This document shows positions 8,501 through 17,372 of a stretch of DNA of 64,000 bases, in pieces. A model generated the notes under the pieces. That model was not told the DNA's origin. It was given only the letters and a program-made list of their open reading frames with translations, and ran no database searches. The translations under genes were made by a program, and so were the position numbers. Each line of letters starts with the position of its first letter. Position 1 is the stretch's first letter. The stretch is from Neisseria sp. (GTDB taxonomy: Bacteria > Pseudomonadota > Gammaproteobacteria > Burkholderiales > Neisseriaceae): assembly GCF_030523955.1 (NCBI RefSeq), contig NZ_JAUNHL010000002.1, positions 36,932 to 100,931 of the forward strand, in the 5' to 3' direction.

Positions 8501-9068
8501 TTTCACGGCTACGCTGCAATTCGGTATCGTGGCCGCGGTGGACGAAGCCGGACATAGCCTGCGCGTGCGCCTGCCTGCCCTTGAGAACATGGAAACCGAC
8601 TGGCTGCCGATGCTCACACCGGCAGCGGGCGGCAACCAGTTTTACAGCCTGCCGGACGAAGGCGAGCAAGTGGTGTGTCTGCTGGATGCGCGCGGCGAAA
8701 ACGGCGTGGTGCTGGGGGCGACCTACAACGCCGCCGACACTCCACCGGCCGCGAGCAAAGATATGTGGATGCGCCGTTTTAAAAACGGTACGGTGATTAT
8801 GCACAACCGAAAATCCGGCGATGTGGTGGTGCAGACCAAGGGCACGGTTACCATTGATGCGCCAAACACAGAGATCACAGGCAACGCCACCGTGATGGGG
8901 CTGTTGACCTACGTGAGCGGCATGACGGCGGGCAACGGGGGCGGCAGCTCGGCAGCGGTGATTACCGGCGACGTGGTAGTAACCGGCGACGTGGTGGCCA
9001 ACGGTATCAGCCTGACCGGCCACACCCACCCCGGCGATTCCGGCGGCACCACCGGCCAGCCCAAATAG
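8484..9068 (+). CDS. Baseplate spike protein V (P2 gpV)
   Basis: This 194-aa protein is the central spike of the baseplate. It shows an OB-fold N-terminus (FGIVAAVDEAGHSLRVRLP, then NMETDWLPMLTPAAGGNQF) and a C-terminal repetitive beta region ending with GHTHPGDSGG, the usual iron-binding HxH tip. The ATG chosen overlaps the gpD stop and has GAGGAG upstream; a longer in-frame extension to 8418 has no such site. Baseplate genes W, J and I follow. Confidence 0.88.
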   Translation: MLPNHDFTATLQFGIVAAVDEAGHSLRVRLPALENMETDWLPMLTPAAGGNQFYSLPDEGEQVVCLLDARGENGVVLGATYNAADTPPAASKDMWMRRFKNGTVIMHNRKSGDVVVQTKGTVTIDAPNTEITGNATVMGLLTYVSGMTAGNGGGSSAAVITGDVVVTGDVVANGISLTGHTHPGDSGGTTGQPK

Positions 9069-9107
9069 TTTAAATCCATTTAAAAGCCTTTCCGGCGGCT
9101 ATCAAGC

Positions 9108-9143
9108 AAAATCCCTGTATCTATCAAGCGATACAGGGATTTT
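9108..9143 (+). terminator. Hairpin between V and W
   Basis: A 13-bp stem (AAATCCCTGTATC / GATACAGGGATTT) with an 8-base loop lies directly before the gpW start. It may act as a terminator or as a structure that limits gpW translation, since the ATG at 9146 follows within 3 bases. Confidence 0.6.
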
Positions 9144-9145
9144 CC

Positions 9146-9523
9146 ATGCAATACGACACGCCTATTTCCAAGCATTGGCAGCTCTTGCCCGGCGGCAGCG
9201 GCTTGGCGCAGGGCGTGGACGATATCGACCTGTGTATCCACAACATCTTGTCCACCCGTAAAGGCTCGGACGTTACCCGCCCCGAATTCGGCAGCGACTA
9301 CTTCGATTATATCGATACCCCGGAAGATGTGTTTGTGCCCAATGCCGTGCGCGAAGTGGCGCTGTCCATCAAAACATGGGAGCCGCGTGCGGTATTGGAG
9401 CGGGTGTCGTTTGAGGGTAATGCGCCGCACATCATGATGACGGTGCATTGGCGCGTAGCCGACGACGTGGCGGGCTCTATTAATACCACATCCGTTACCT
9501 TGGAGCGTGCATCATGGATTTAA
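9146..9523 (+). CDS. Baseplate wedge protein W (gp25-like)
   Basis: This 125-aa protein belongs to the gpW/gp25 lysozyme-like baseplate family, with ILSTRKGSDVTRPEFGSDYF as the signature. It forms the inner wedge of the baseplate together with gpJ. Its 3' end overlaps the gpJ start by 10 bases. Translation may be influenced by the hairpin that ends just before its ATG. Confidence 0.88.
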   Translation: MQYDTPISKHWQLLPGGSGLAQGVDDIDLCIHNILSTRKGSDVTRPEFGSDYFDYIDTPEDVFVPNAVREVALSIKTWEPRAVLERVSFEGNAPHIMMTVHWRVADDVAGSINTTSVTLERASWI

Positions 9524-10656
9524 GCAAGGTTACCCGCGCCGACGTTAAGGTCGTGGATGATGACTTGGCCAAAGTGCTGGCTGACACCATCGCCGACTAT
9601 GAGGCGCGCAGCGGTAAAGTCTTGCAGCCCGCTCATATCGAGCGCCTGCTGATTAACACCTACGCCTACCGCGAGATGCTGGTGCGCAAGGCGTTTAACG
9701 AAGCCTACCGCCAGCAGCACCCGCGCTTTGCCACAGGATTGATGCTGGATTTATGCGGAGATGATGTTAATACGCCGCGGCTTGAGGCATCGACCGCGCG
9801 TTGCACCATCCGTTTTTCTGCCGCTTTGAGCGGTGTTCAGACGGCTTTTATCCCGATCGGTACGTTGGTTTCTGTGGGGGAGGTTTCGTTCGCCACCGTT
9901 GAGGCAGGTACCTTAACCGCAGCGCGTAAAACGCTGGATTTGCAAGCGGTATGCACGCAAAGCGGTGCAGTGGGAAACGGCTGGTCAGCCGGGCAGATTA
10001 ACACTTTACCGCCGGCATTTTCGGGCGATGTAGAAATCAAGGCCGCCAATATTACCGTGCCGACTGGCGGCGCAGATGTGGAATCTGACGATGCTTATCG
10101 TGAGCGTATTATGCTGGCACCGGAAAGTTTTTCGGTGGCCGGCCCGGTGGGTGGTTACGAGTATTTCGCCCGACGCGTCAGCCCGACCATCTGCGATGTT
10201 TATGTGGATAACCTCAAAACGGATGCCGGAGAACCCATCGGTGGGCAGGTGCGGGTAACGGTGTTAACCAAAAACGGCCTGCCCGCGGAAGAGCTGCTGG
10301 GCGAGGTGCACAAAGCCTTGTCCGGCGAGCGCGTGCGGCCGCTGTGCGACACCGTTACCGTGGCGGCCCCGGTACCGGTCGATTACGCGCTCGATGCGGA
10401 GCTGGTTTTGTTTACGGGTGCCAACGCCGCCGAGGCGGTGGCCGAGGCACAGGCGGCATGGGCAGCGTATGAATCCGCCCGCCGCGAGCAGTTGGGCCTG
10501 GACATCGTGCCTTTGGATATCCAAACCGTGCTTAAAGTGTCGGGGGTTTATAACGTGGTGCTGGCCAACCTGCCGCTTAAGGTGGTGGCCGCCAATCAGT
10601 GGGCGCGCTGCACATCGGTGCGTATCCGCGCCGCCGACCAGCAGGCGGAGGGCTAG
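9514..10656 (+). CDS. Baseplate protein J
   Basis: This 380-aa protein is the main baseplate wedge subunit. Family features include YEARSGKVLQPAHIERLLIN, AYREMLVRKAFNEAYRQQ and the central PTGGADVESDDAYRERIMLA region followed by SVAGPVGGYEYFARRVSP. Length and order (W-J-I) are standard for P2-like phages. The gene overlaps W and is followed after 3 bases by I. Confidence 0.92.
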   Translation: MDLSKVTRADVKVVDDDLAKVLADTIADYEARSGKVLQPAHIERLLINTYAYREMLVRKAFNEAYRQQHPRFATGLMLDLCGDDVNTPRLEASTARCTIRFSAALSGVQTAFIPIGTLVSVGEVSFATVEAGTLTAARKTLDLQAVCTQSGAVGNGWSAGQINTLPPAFSGDVEIKAANITVPTGGADVESDDAYRERIMLAPESFSVAGPVGGYEYFARRVSPTICDVYVDNLKTDAGEPIGGQVRVTVLTKNGLPAEELLGEVHKALSGERVRPLCDTVTVAAPVPVDYALDAELVLFTGANAAEAVAEAQAAWAAYESARREQLGLDIVPLDIQTVLKVSGVYNVVLANLPLKVVAANQWARCTSVRIRAADQQAEG

Positions 10657-10659
10657 ACA

Positions 10660-11238
10660 GTGAAGAAACTGAGCTACGCCGCCGTGATCGAGCGTGACCA
10701 ACGTTACAAGATGCTGGCCGACCTCGGTCTGCGAATGAGCGATGTTGATGCGGCCCGGCTGATGCCGCGCCTAATTAATCTGGTTGCCCCCGAGCATTTG
10801 GAGCTGCTCGCCGAGAGCCGCAGCATACTGGGCGCTGACGGCTATTGGTTGGCCGAAAGCGACCAAATGCGCCGCCGTCTGATTAAAGGTGCATACGAAC
10901 TGCACCGCTACAAAGGCACGCCGTGGGCTATCCGCGAAATCGTGCGCCGCTTGGGTTTCGGCGAAGTGCAGATTATCGAAGGTATGGGCGGTAAACGGCA
11001 CAACGGCGAAATCGTGCGAGATGGCCGCTACGCCTACGGCCACAGCGACCGGTGGGCGCATTACCGCATCATCATGAACAACGTGATTACCAACGACCAA
11101 GCCGCGCTGCTGCGCCATACCTTGAGAGCCTTCGCGCCGGCACGCTGCGTGCTGGCCGCGCTCGACTATCAGGCCAGTGCATTGAGACACAACGGCCGCG
11201 CCCGCCGCGACGGCCAATTCAACAGAGGAACCGCATAA
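10660..11238 (+). CDS. Baseplate protein I
   Basis: This 192-aa protein is the P2 gpI-type baseplate component that links the baseplate to tail fibres. Family marks are LINLVAPEHLELLAESRSIL and KGTPWAIREIVRRLGFGEVQ. It starts with GTG three bases after gpJ and abuts the fibre gene with no gap. Confidence 0.88.
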   Translation: MKKLSYAAVIERDQRYKMLADLGLRMSDVDAARLMPRLINLVAPEHLELLAESRSILGADGYWLAESDQMRRRLIKGAYELHRYKGTPWAIREIVRRLGFGEVQIIEGMGGKRHNGEIVRDGRYAYGHSDRWAHYRIIMNNVITNDQAALLRHTLRAFAPARCVLAALDYQASALRHNGRARRDGQFNRGTA

Positions 11239-12810
11239 ATGGCAAACTTAACCGAAACCAGCCGCTGGGAAGCGGGGATTTACCAGCTCGAAACCTCCGA
11301 CCCTGTGATGGGCGGCCCCAACGGTATCGACAACCGCCCCGCGCGCGAGCTGGCCAACCGCACACTGTGGCTGAAAAACGAAATCACCAAAGCCGTACAA
11401 AGCATCGGCACCAACAAAACCGCCGCCGACGGTGCCATCGCCCTCAAAGCCGATGCGGCCACTGTGTTCACCGCAGGCGCAGGCCTGACAGGCGGCGGCA
11501 GCTTGGCCGCAGGCCGCAGTTTCGCGCTGGCCACACCGTCCACGCTCAACGGCAGCACCGCCAACTGGGTGGGCAACGGCGCCACCGGCCACACGCACGA
11601 GCTGTCCAAAGCCACACCCACATTGGCGGGCGTGGTCAAGCTGGTTAATGTGTTGGATTCGTCTGCCGCCGACGCGGCGGTTTCGGCGGCAATGGCTAAA
11701 AAACTGCAAGACGAAAAACTCGGCAACAGCGGCAACCAAACTATCAGCGGACAGTTAAATATATTTCGTAACGCATGGGAGAAGATTCGCTTCAGTAATG
11801 CTGATGGCAGCTTTTGGCGTTTTGAATCGGCACCGGTAAGTAGCGGTGAAAACGGCGCACGATTTAATTATGTCTTTACAGGTGCAGACGGATCTGAGGT
11901 TGGCCGGATCTCTTTCCCGCGTGTATCGACTGGTGAGACAGTTGCTTATCAAAGTTGGGTTAGTACGCAAATCGGTGCTGCTGTAATGCTCACCGGCAAC
12001 CAAACTATAGAGGGCACAAAAACATTTTCCGCGCGACCGGTTTTCCCCGCCGGTATCAGATTATCCGCCGTAAATAAAGACGGATGGGCCGAACTTGGTA
12101 TGGGGCCGAACGATATCTATATGCGCAACCCTGCCAGCAGTAAAGTACTGCAACTCAAAGACGATGGCACATTGGCATACAGTAACGACAAAATCATGTT
12201 GGCCACCGATAAAGCCAGTACGACGGCTGCCGGAATTGTGCAGCTATCGGCGGCGACTAACTCGACTGCCGTCAATCTGGCCGCTACCCCGTCGGCGGTT
12301 AAGGCTGCTCATGATTTGGCGGCCGCCGCCGCTCCGTCGGGAGCTGTGGCATTTTTTGCCGGCCAAGCTGCGCCGACCGGTTGGCTAAAGGCCAACGGTG
12401 CAGCAGTGAGCCGTACTGTGTATGCCGCTTTGTTTGCCGCCATCGGCACGCGCTACGGCGCAGGAGACGGCAGTACTACTTTCAATTTACCTGATTTGCG
12501 CGGATTGTTCCTGCGGGCTTTAGATGAAGGTAAGGGGATAGACGTTGGTCGTGTTTTAGGCTCGCACCAAACCGATGCGATGCAGCGCTGGTCTGCTGAG
12601 TTTACTTATCAGCGCGCCCAGATTAACGGGGTGGAAACCGTTAACGGTGGCATCCAATTTGTATCGACTGCCTACGGTACGCCCCAGCCGGCGTCTAACG
12701 GTTGGGCGGTATCGCGAGCGATTATCGGGCCGGATGTCAATAATTCTGCTCGCGTCGCCGGCGAAACCCGGCCGACCAATATGGCGTTACTGGCCTGTAT
12801 TAAGATTTAA
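11239..12810 (+). CDS. Tail fibre protein H with collar domain
   Basis: This 523-aa protein binds the host surface. The N-terminus (NLTETSRWEAGIYQLETSDP, then GGPNGIDNRPARELANRTLW) is the P2-type attachment domain. The middle has Ala-rich tail-fibre repeats (AGVVKLVNVLDSSAADAAVS; AGIVQLSAATNSTAVNLAAT). The C-terminus contains a tail-collar domain (FFAGQAAPTGWLKANGAAVS and FNLPDLRGLFLRALDEGKG). The part between about 11,755 and 12,100 is less GC-rich than the flanks, as often seen where fibre modules are swapped. The chaperone gene follows after 12 bases. Confidence 0.88.
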   Translation: MANLTETSRWEAGIYQLETSDPVMGGPNGIDNRPARELANRTLWLKNEITKAVQSIGTNKTAADGAIALKADAATVFTAGAGLTGGGSLAAGRSFALATPSTLNGSTANWVGNGATGHTHELSKATPTLAGVVKLVNVLDSSAADAAVSAAMAKKLQDEKLGNSGNQTISGQLNIFRNAWEKIRFSNADGSFWRFESAPVSSGENGARFNYVFTGADGSEVGRISFPRVSTGETVAYQSWVSTQIGAAVMLTGNQTIEGTKTFSARPVFPAGIRLSAVNKDGWAELGMGPNDIYMRNPASSKVLQLKDDGTLAYSNDKIMLATDKASTTAAGIVQLSAATNSTAVNLAATPSAVKAAHDLAAAAAPSGAVAFFAGQAAPTGWLKANGAAVSRTVYAALFAAIGTRYGAGDGSTTFNLPDLRGLFLRALDEGKGIDVGRVLGSHQTDAMQRWSAEFTYQRAQINGVETVNGGIQFVSTAYGTPQPASNGWAVSRAIIGPDVNNSARVAGETRPTNMALLACIKI

Positions 12811-12822
12811 AGGATTGATAAC

Positions 12823-13548
12823 ATGAATCAAGCAACTAAATTAGTATGTCAACTTGATCCGGAGGGGCATTATATTGGTCAATCCGTCGCCGATCTTGAC
12901 CCGATGGAAGAAGGAAACTGGCTGATCCCGGCGCACTGTATCGATCAACCTCAGCCTGAGCATAAGCCCGGGTTTGCCCCTAAATGGCATGGCGCTGGCT
13001 GGAGCTATGTGCCTGATCATCGGGGTCGTGAGGCTTACCGTACTTCTGACGGCCAACCTGTTGTGATTGATACAATCGGCGAGCTGCCTGCCGGCCTAAC
13101 CTTTGAGCCTCGGCCTAGTCGTCTGCACCAGTGGACAGGGATAATGTGGGAGCTGGATGCCGGCGGCCAGCAAGCCTGGCTTGTACAGTGCAAAGAGGCG
13201 AAGCTTGCGGTAATCAATACGGCTGCCCAAGCATTTATTGATAATCAAACAGGTGCCAACCAGATTCCGGCGTTTGAGATCCAAACATGGGCGCTACAGG
13301 CAGCAGAAGCCAAAGCATGGGATATGGATAAAACAGCCGCCACTCCGGTTTTGGATCGCATTGCCGCCAGTCGGGGGATTGATGCTGACAAGCTGAAGGC
13401 AGCGGCATTGCGTAAGACGCTGGCTTATGAAGTGCTAACCGCTCATGTGGCCGGACAGCGGCAGGCTTTGCAAAGTAAAGTCGAGGCTGCTAAAACGGTT
13501 GAAGCGCTAGAGAAAATCATTGTGTCTTTTACAGGTGTTGATGCATGA
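12823..13548 (+). CDS. Tail fibre assembly protein (DUF4376-like C-terminus)
   Basis: This 241-aa protein follows the fibre gene, where fibre chaperones are found. The N-terminal half contains Gly/Trp/Pro-rich segments (PKWHGAGWSYVPDHRGREAY, MWELDAGGQQAW). The C-terminal half is an Ala-rich helical region (FEIQTWALQAAEAKAWDMDK) like DUF4376 domains of fibre-assembly proteins. It overlaps the next gene by 4 bases. Specific partner is inferred from position. Confidence 0.7.
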   Translation: MNQATKLVCQLDPEGHYIGQSVADLDPMEEGNWLIPAHCIDQPQPEHKPGFAPKWHGAGWSYVPDHRGREAYRTSDGQPVVIDTIGELPAGLTFEPRPSRLHQWTGIMWELDAGGQQAWLVQCKEAKLAVINTAAQAFIDNQTGANQIPAFEIQTWALQAAEAKAWDMDKTAATPVLDRIAASRGIDADKLKAAALRKTLAYEVLTAHVAGQRQALQSKVEAAKTVEALEKIIVSFTGVDA

Positions 13549-13796
13549 AAAAATACGCGTATCAACTGCTAATTGCCGCGGACCAGCTTATCAATGCACT
13601 GTTGGGCGGCTACCCGGATGAAACCTTAAGCAGCCGGATTTATCGCAATGCCTGTCTGAAAACACCGGTCAAGCAGCGCTGGCTAATCGCTTATAAGGCG
13701 GTAAACAGTTTGTTCTTTTGGCAAGACGACCATTGCTTTTTGTCCTACCTCCGTGAACGGAGTAAAGGCCACCGGCCCGATGCTTTTGCCGAGTAA
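13545..13796 (+). CDS. Conserved small prophage protein of unknown function
   Basis: This 83-aa protein has the pattern ADQLINALLGGYPDETLSSR and a C-terminal DDHCFLSYLRERS, seen in a widespread but uncharacterised family of small proteobacterial (pro)phage proteins. No membrane segment is evident. It carries an exact host-dialect uptake sequence in frame (13649-13660), read as the residues ACLKT; the gene has thus been shaped by the host. A terminator follows. Confidence 0.6.
   Translation: MKKYAYQLLIAADQLINALLGGYPDETLSSRIYRNACLKTPVKQRWLIAYKAVNSLFFWQDDHCFLSYLRERSKGHRPDAFAE
13649..13660 (+). repeat. Host-dialect uptake sequence inside a prophage gene
   Basis: Exact TGCCTGTCTGAA within the coding sequence of the small prophage protein, the second such copy in the prophage. 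Confidence 0.85.
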
Positions 13797-13821
13797 ATCG
13801 TTGTGTGTTCTCTCTGTATTT

Positions 13822-13847
13822 TCCCGCTTTTTAGCGGGATTTTTTTA
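13822..13847 (+). terminator. Rho-independent terminator
   Basis: Stem TCCCGCT / AGCGGGA with a TTTT loop start and a run of seven T. It closes the H-chaperone block before the tailspike cassette. Confidence 0.85.
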
Positions 13848-13910
13848 TCGCCGTTTAAAAGCCGGATGGCGATGTGAGTCAGATAATGAGCCTTATTTGA
13901 AAGGCTTGGC

Positions 13911-14237
13911 ATGTATACCAAGAACCTGAGGGTGGTGGCAGGGAAAGACCAATCTTTCCTTTTTAGGCTGTCCCGCAAAGACAAAAAAAAGGTTGTACGA
14001 ACGGCGCTAAATGCAGATGTGGTACGGCTGGAAATCATGCCGATGTATGGTGTGGGTACCGCCATCAGGCCAATAATTATTGCGCGGCGCGACGCCATAT
14101 TGATTTATTTCAGAGCAGATCAAACCGCAAACCTTGATTGGCAGGTGGCCGAATACCGACTCAGCCTGCTCAAAGAAAACATAGCCCACCCGATAGCCGA
14201 TGGGCGTATTTATATCTCTACGGGTAGACAACTATGA
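13911..14237 (+). CDS. Hypothetical protein at head of tailspike cassette
   Basis: This 108-aa protein starts MYTKNLRVVAGKDQSFLFRL and appears to be mostly beta strand. It has no signal peptide or membrane segment. The stop overlaps the next start by 4 bases (ATGA). Together with the two following genes it leads into the beta-helix tailspike, so a structural or adaptor role in the receptor-binding apparatus is plausible. I do not recognise a defined family. Confidence 0.55.
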   Translation: MYTKNLRVVAGKDQSFLFRLSRKDKKKVVRTALNADVVRLEIMPMYGVGTAIRPIIIARRDAILIYFRADQTANLDWQVAEYRLSLLKENIAHPIADGRIYISTGRQL

Positions 14238-14542
14238 GTGATAAAACATTAAGTGCTACGCCGCTGAATATCACGCCGTACGACGTGATTGTCACCGCGG
14301 AAGAGGCAACGGTTATTCAAAGCAGCCTGTATGAACTGGCGGTGGAAAAAGGGTTGTTCAGCGGTACGATCAGCGAGTTCTTTGCCAGTTTGAAGGGGGT
14401 GCCGGGGAAAGCGGCCAATATACGACTCGGTACGGTAACGGAAGGTGACAAAGCAGCCATCTCTGTATCGGGGACACCAGAAGATCAAGTTTGGGATGTA
14501 GTGCTGCCAGCCGGCCAGCGTTATTCAAGCACTAATTGGTAA
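14234..14542 (+). CDS. Hypothetical protein in tailspike cassette
   Basis: This 102-aa protein contains an N-terminal beta segment and a C-terminal part (AANIRLGTVTEGDKAAISVS) that resembles the beta-rich stalk or adaptor sequences of fibre-associated proteins. Its last residues (YSSTNW) resemble the end of the following protein (YSSLGW), suggesting a shared C-terminal tag. Coupled to the gene before by ATGA; a GGAG site precedes the next gene. Confidence 0.5.
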   Translation: MSDKTLSATPLNITPYDVIVTAEEATVIQSSLYELAVEKGLFSGTISEFFASLKGVPGKAANIRLGTVTEGDKAAISVSGTPEDQVWDVVLPAGQRYSSTNW

Positions 14543-14558
14543 ACAAAAGGAGTAGTAA

Positions 14559-15110
14559 ATGAAATATGAAGTGTTTCGTGAGACCGCGCTGCCGGTTGTT
14601 TTAAAACCTTATGCAATCTATTTGATTGCCCCGGCTGAGCGCCCTGACTATGTGGAGATGTATGTCGTTGATGCGACCGGGCGAAAACCGCGCCGCCACA
14701 TCAACGAGCAAGATGTCCAGGCAATGATTAACCAAGCCATTTCATCAACCGGCCAATTAACGGTTGTTGACGACATTGCTGCGCGGGATGCCATTCTGAG
14801 TCCTAAAGGCGAAGTCATGGTGTTGGATGCCACCGGTGATCCTTCCGTGAGTACCGGCGGTGCGCGCTATCTGTACAGCAAGGGTTCTTGGGTCAAAACG
14901 GCCGAAACCGAATCTATGGATCTTAGACTCTCTTGGGATGCCATTGAAGGTAAGCCTAATGTGAGCAAAACGCAACTCGAAAATGCGGTTAGCCATTCTC
15001 ACCAGCACGAAAATATGACCCAGCTGGGAAAAATCGGCGAAGACGTGGAAGGTAACCTGACATACGGCGGCAAAGTGGTAGGTATGCAATATTCAAGTCT
15101 AGGCTGGTAG
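14559..15110 (+). CDS. Fibre adaptor protein sharing its N-terminus with the tailspike
   Basis: This 183-aa protein begins with VFRETALPVVLKPYAIYLI followed by a VVDATGRK segment and HIN. The same pattern (VFKEV..LP..L.PNGIYLI, VADATGK, HSIN) begins the tailspike downstream. This repeated module is probably the attachment domain. The rest has a coiled portion and a terminal GKIGEDVEGNLTYGG segment. A ribosome-binding site AGGAG is 8 bases before the ATG, and a hairpin terminator follows. Probably a short alternative receptor-binding or adaptor protein. Confidence 0.55.
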   Translation: MKYEVFRETALPVVLKPYAIYLIAPAERPDYVEMYVVDATGRKPRRHINEQDVQAMINQAISSTGQLTVVDDIAARDAILSPKGEVMVLDATGDPSVSTGGARYLYSKGSWVKTAETESMDLRLSWDAIEGKPNVSKTQLENAVSHSHQHENMTQLGKIGEDVEGNLTYGGKVVGMQYSSLGW

Positions 15111-15119
15111 TTTCATAGT

Positions 15120-15149
15120 GCCCGCCCGGTCGGTAGGCGGGCCGTTTTA
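15120..15149 (+). terminator. Rho-independent terminator before tailspike gene
   Basis: Stem GCCCGCC / GGCGGGC with a 9-base loop, followed by CCGTTTTATT. It separates the adaptor gene from the tailspike. Confidence 0.75.
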
Positions 15150-15169
15150 TTAACCACGTGAGCGAGCAA

Positions 15170-17050
15170 ATGTCCGAATTAAGAGTTTTTAAAGAGGTGT
15201 CCAATCTTCCGGCCGAGCTGTTGCCTAATGGTATTTATCTTATCCGTACCGGTTCGGGGTTTGATATCAGAGTGGCGGACGCTACTGGAAAGGTGGCGCA
15301 TAGTATTAATAACGGTGGCTTGACAACAGAACAGGCCGCTGCACTCAATCGTTTCCAAGCCTCTATCGGTACCGGTACCAGTATGAGCATTGCGTATCTC
15401 ACTGATATCGCCAATACAAATGTCGGGGCAACGGTCGATAGGTTGGATGTAGCCTACTATTCCGCTAACACGACTAAAGGCGGCGGAATTTTCAAAAAAG
15501 TGCCTGCGACTACTGCTTTGGAAACCGGCATCGTTGTTGCCAGTAAAGACGGCCATCGTTTTAAGCGGGAGGTTGACGGCAATCGGTATGAGTTGGAAAT
15601 GTTTGGATACGTTCCGGGATCATCAGATGATTCCGCTCTGTTTTTTTCGGCGCTCAAATGGGTGGCGAAGGCCGGCGGGCGGTTGGTGTTGCCTAGAAAT
15701 GGCTCTTTATACCTTAATTATCCGGATTCAAGATCTAACTATATCCCGGCAGGCATCAAAGAAATTGACGGCAACGGCTGTACGATTTTCCTAATAAATC
15801 CGAGCAATAATGAGATTTGGCTCGATGATGCAACAAGTGATTTAGAGATACATCACCTAACCATTCGCCCCGGTTCTGGGGTTGCACGTAGCGGTGGCAT
15901 TTTCGGGCGCGGTGGATCTCGCGTACATATTCATCATTGTGACATTTATTCCCGGGCGAATCACAACATTCTGTGCCGTATGGTAAGCATGGCCGACGGG
16001 TATATTACTCAAGACTGGGAAGTACACGACAATCAGCTAGAGCTTGATCGCGGTATTGATATTTCTCAAACCAGTGGCTCAGCCGGGGCATATATAAACA
16101 TCCTGTTTGATTTAGCGCGGATTGACCCTAACAATCCAAACAACAACATGGACACTCGCTGGGTAGCCGATAAGGCAGTACCCAATGCAGAAGGACGTCG
16201 CCACCGAAACCATAAGGTGTACAACAACGATTGCAAGGGCGGCCGGTACGGAATAGCTTTGTATTTTTCCGAAGGTAGCGTTGTACGTGACAACCGAACA
16301 GAGAACAACACGCGCGGTATTGTGTTGCAAGATAAGAGCCGGGGAAACAAGATCTATAACAACCAAATTTATGACTATACAACCGGAATCCTGTTGGCCT
16401 ATGAGCCGGAACTTAACGAGGTTTATAGCAACACATTGTATCGACGTGCAGGATGGGGATTTAATGGCGGCGGCCAAGGCCATATCATGTGTTATGTGCA
16501 ACCGACGCGTAACACCATTCGAGGCAACAAGTGTCTTTGTGACGATGATGGCAGTCCATCATGGGGAATTATGGTTGCGGTGAATGCTAACGGGAACATT
16601 GTCGAGGACAACGAGATTTACGGTAAATTGGGTCGCGCTGCAATCGTCCTGGAATCATCATGGGGCGGAACTGCTGATAATGCGATTACCTACAGCGTAG
16701 CAAACCCTAACTGGAGCACGATGGATTCAATTGGCAACATCATTCGAAATAATATTATCGATGTATCGTCGCGGGTACCTGGTATTGTGCTGTGCTCCCG
16801 CAATGATGATACAGTCGTGCGCAAGTTGAGCGGCACCATTGTTTCGGGCAACCAATTCGGCGCTGGTACAGCGATCAGCCAATACGTCCGCTTGATTACG
16901 CAAGATCCGGCAGGTATATCCGGCACCATCGGCCACTCTAATACCTATCCGCCAACGGCTACATCGGCTAACTTTATTATGGGCACGAGTGTGGCCTGGG
17001 CCAAATTAATCTCAGAGGCAAATCGCGCCTCTGTAGCTTGGGAGTCATAA
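15170..17050 (+). CDS. Tailspike with right-handed beta-helix domain
   Basis: This protein of about 626 aa has an N-terminal module shared with the gene before it, a linker, and from about residue 140 a pectate-lyase-like beta-helix: repeated short strands rich in Asn and Gly such as YNNDCKGGRYGIALYFSEGS, RTENNTRGIVLQDKSRGNKI and IRNNIIDVSSRVPGIVL. Such proteins bind and often cut surface polysaccharide. The ATG at 15170 is used; a GTG at 15158 would add four residues (SEQM) and has no better ribosome-binding site. Enzymatic activity is not shown by any motif I can identify. Confidence 0.78.
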   Translation: MSELRVFKEVSNLPAELLPNGIYLIRTGSGFDIRVADATGKVAHSINNGGLTTEQAAALNRFQASIGTGTSMSIAYLTDIANTNVGATVDRLDVAYYSANTTKGGGIFKKVPATTALETGIVVASKDGHRFKREVDGNRYELEMFGYVPGSSDDSALFFSALKWVAKAGGRLVLPRNGSLYLNYPDSRSNYIPAGIKEIDGNGCTIFLINPSNNEIWLDDATSDLEIHHLTIRPGSGVARSGGIFGRGGSRVHIHHCDIYSRANHNILCRMVSMADGYITQDWEVHDNQLELDRGIDISQTSGSAGAYINILFDLARIDPNNPNNNMDTRWVADKAVPNAEGRRHRNHKVYNNDCKGGRYGIALYFSEGSVVRDNRTENNTRGIVLQDKSRGNKIYNNQIYDYTTGILLAYEPELNEVYSNTLYRRAGWGFNGGGQGHIMCYVQPTRNTIRGNKCLCDDDGSPSWGIMVAVNANGNIVEDNEIYGKLGRAAIVLESSWGGTADNAITYSVANPNWSTMDSIGNIIRNNIIDVSSRVPGIVLCSRNDDTVVRKLSGTIVSGNQFGAGTAISQYVRLITQDPAGISGTIGHSNTYPPTATSANFIMGTSVAWAKLISEANRASVAWES

Positions 17051-17065
17051 GATATAGATTAAATA

Positions 17066-17192
17066 AGACGGCGACGTGCCGGTGCGGGAACACCGACACG
17101 CCAGCCAAGCAGAATAGGCCTGCGTTAGCTTCAAAGCCGCCACCTCGCGAGGCAGCGGTATTTTATCACTAACGTACAAGGTACTGCGAAAA
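17066..17192 (+). promoter_or_regulatory. Structured leader RNA in front of com-dcm
   Basis: The 140-base gap before com folds into consecutive hairpins. Hairpin 1 (17075-17100) has CGTG-c-CGGTG paired with CACCG-a-CACG around CGGGAA. Hairpin 2 (17107-17131) closes with AAGC/GCTT and can also pair GCAG/CTGC. Hairpin 3 (17137-17158) has CCGC/GCGG, a symmetric CA/CA internal loop and a self-complementary CCTCGCGAGG. A short GTAC...GTAC stem is next to the com start. In Mu, Com acts on an mRNA stem-loop, so a regulatory role here is plausible. No reading frame explains it. Confidence 0.6.
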
Positions 17193-17372
17193 ATGAAACA
17201 TCGTTGCAAAAACTGTAACAAGCTGTTGGCCATCGGCACGGGCAGCTTTGAAATCAAATGCCCGCGCTGCAAAACCAACAACCATATCCGCTCTTTAACA
17301 ACTCAGAATGCCACCGAGCATCCCACCTTGCAGAAAGGACGCAATGGATGCCCGGAAAACACCCAACCCTAA
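17193..17372 (+). CDS. com: Com-like zinc-finger translational regulator
   Basis: This 59-aa protein has paired CxxC motifs (C5-C8 and C23-C26; HRCKNCNK and KCPRCKT), the pattern of Mu Com, a small RNA-binding protein that opens the start site of the mom mRNA. Here the gene downstream is not mom but a cytosine methyltransferase, whose start lies 29 bases inside com in another frame. This suggests that Com controls, or is translationally coupled to, the methyltransferase. A structured leader precedes it. Confidence 0.75.
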   Translation: MKHRCKNCNKLLAIGTGSFEIKCPRCKTNNHIRSLTTQNATEHPTLQKGRNGCPENTQP

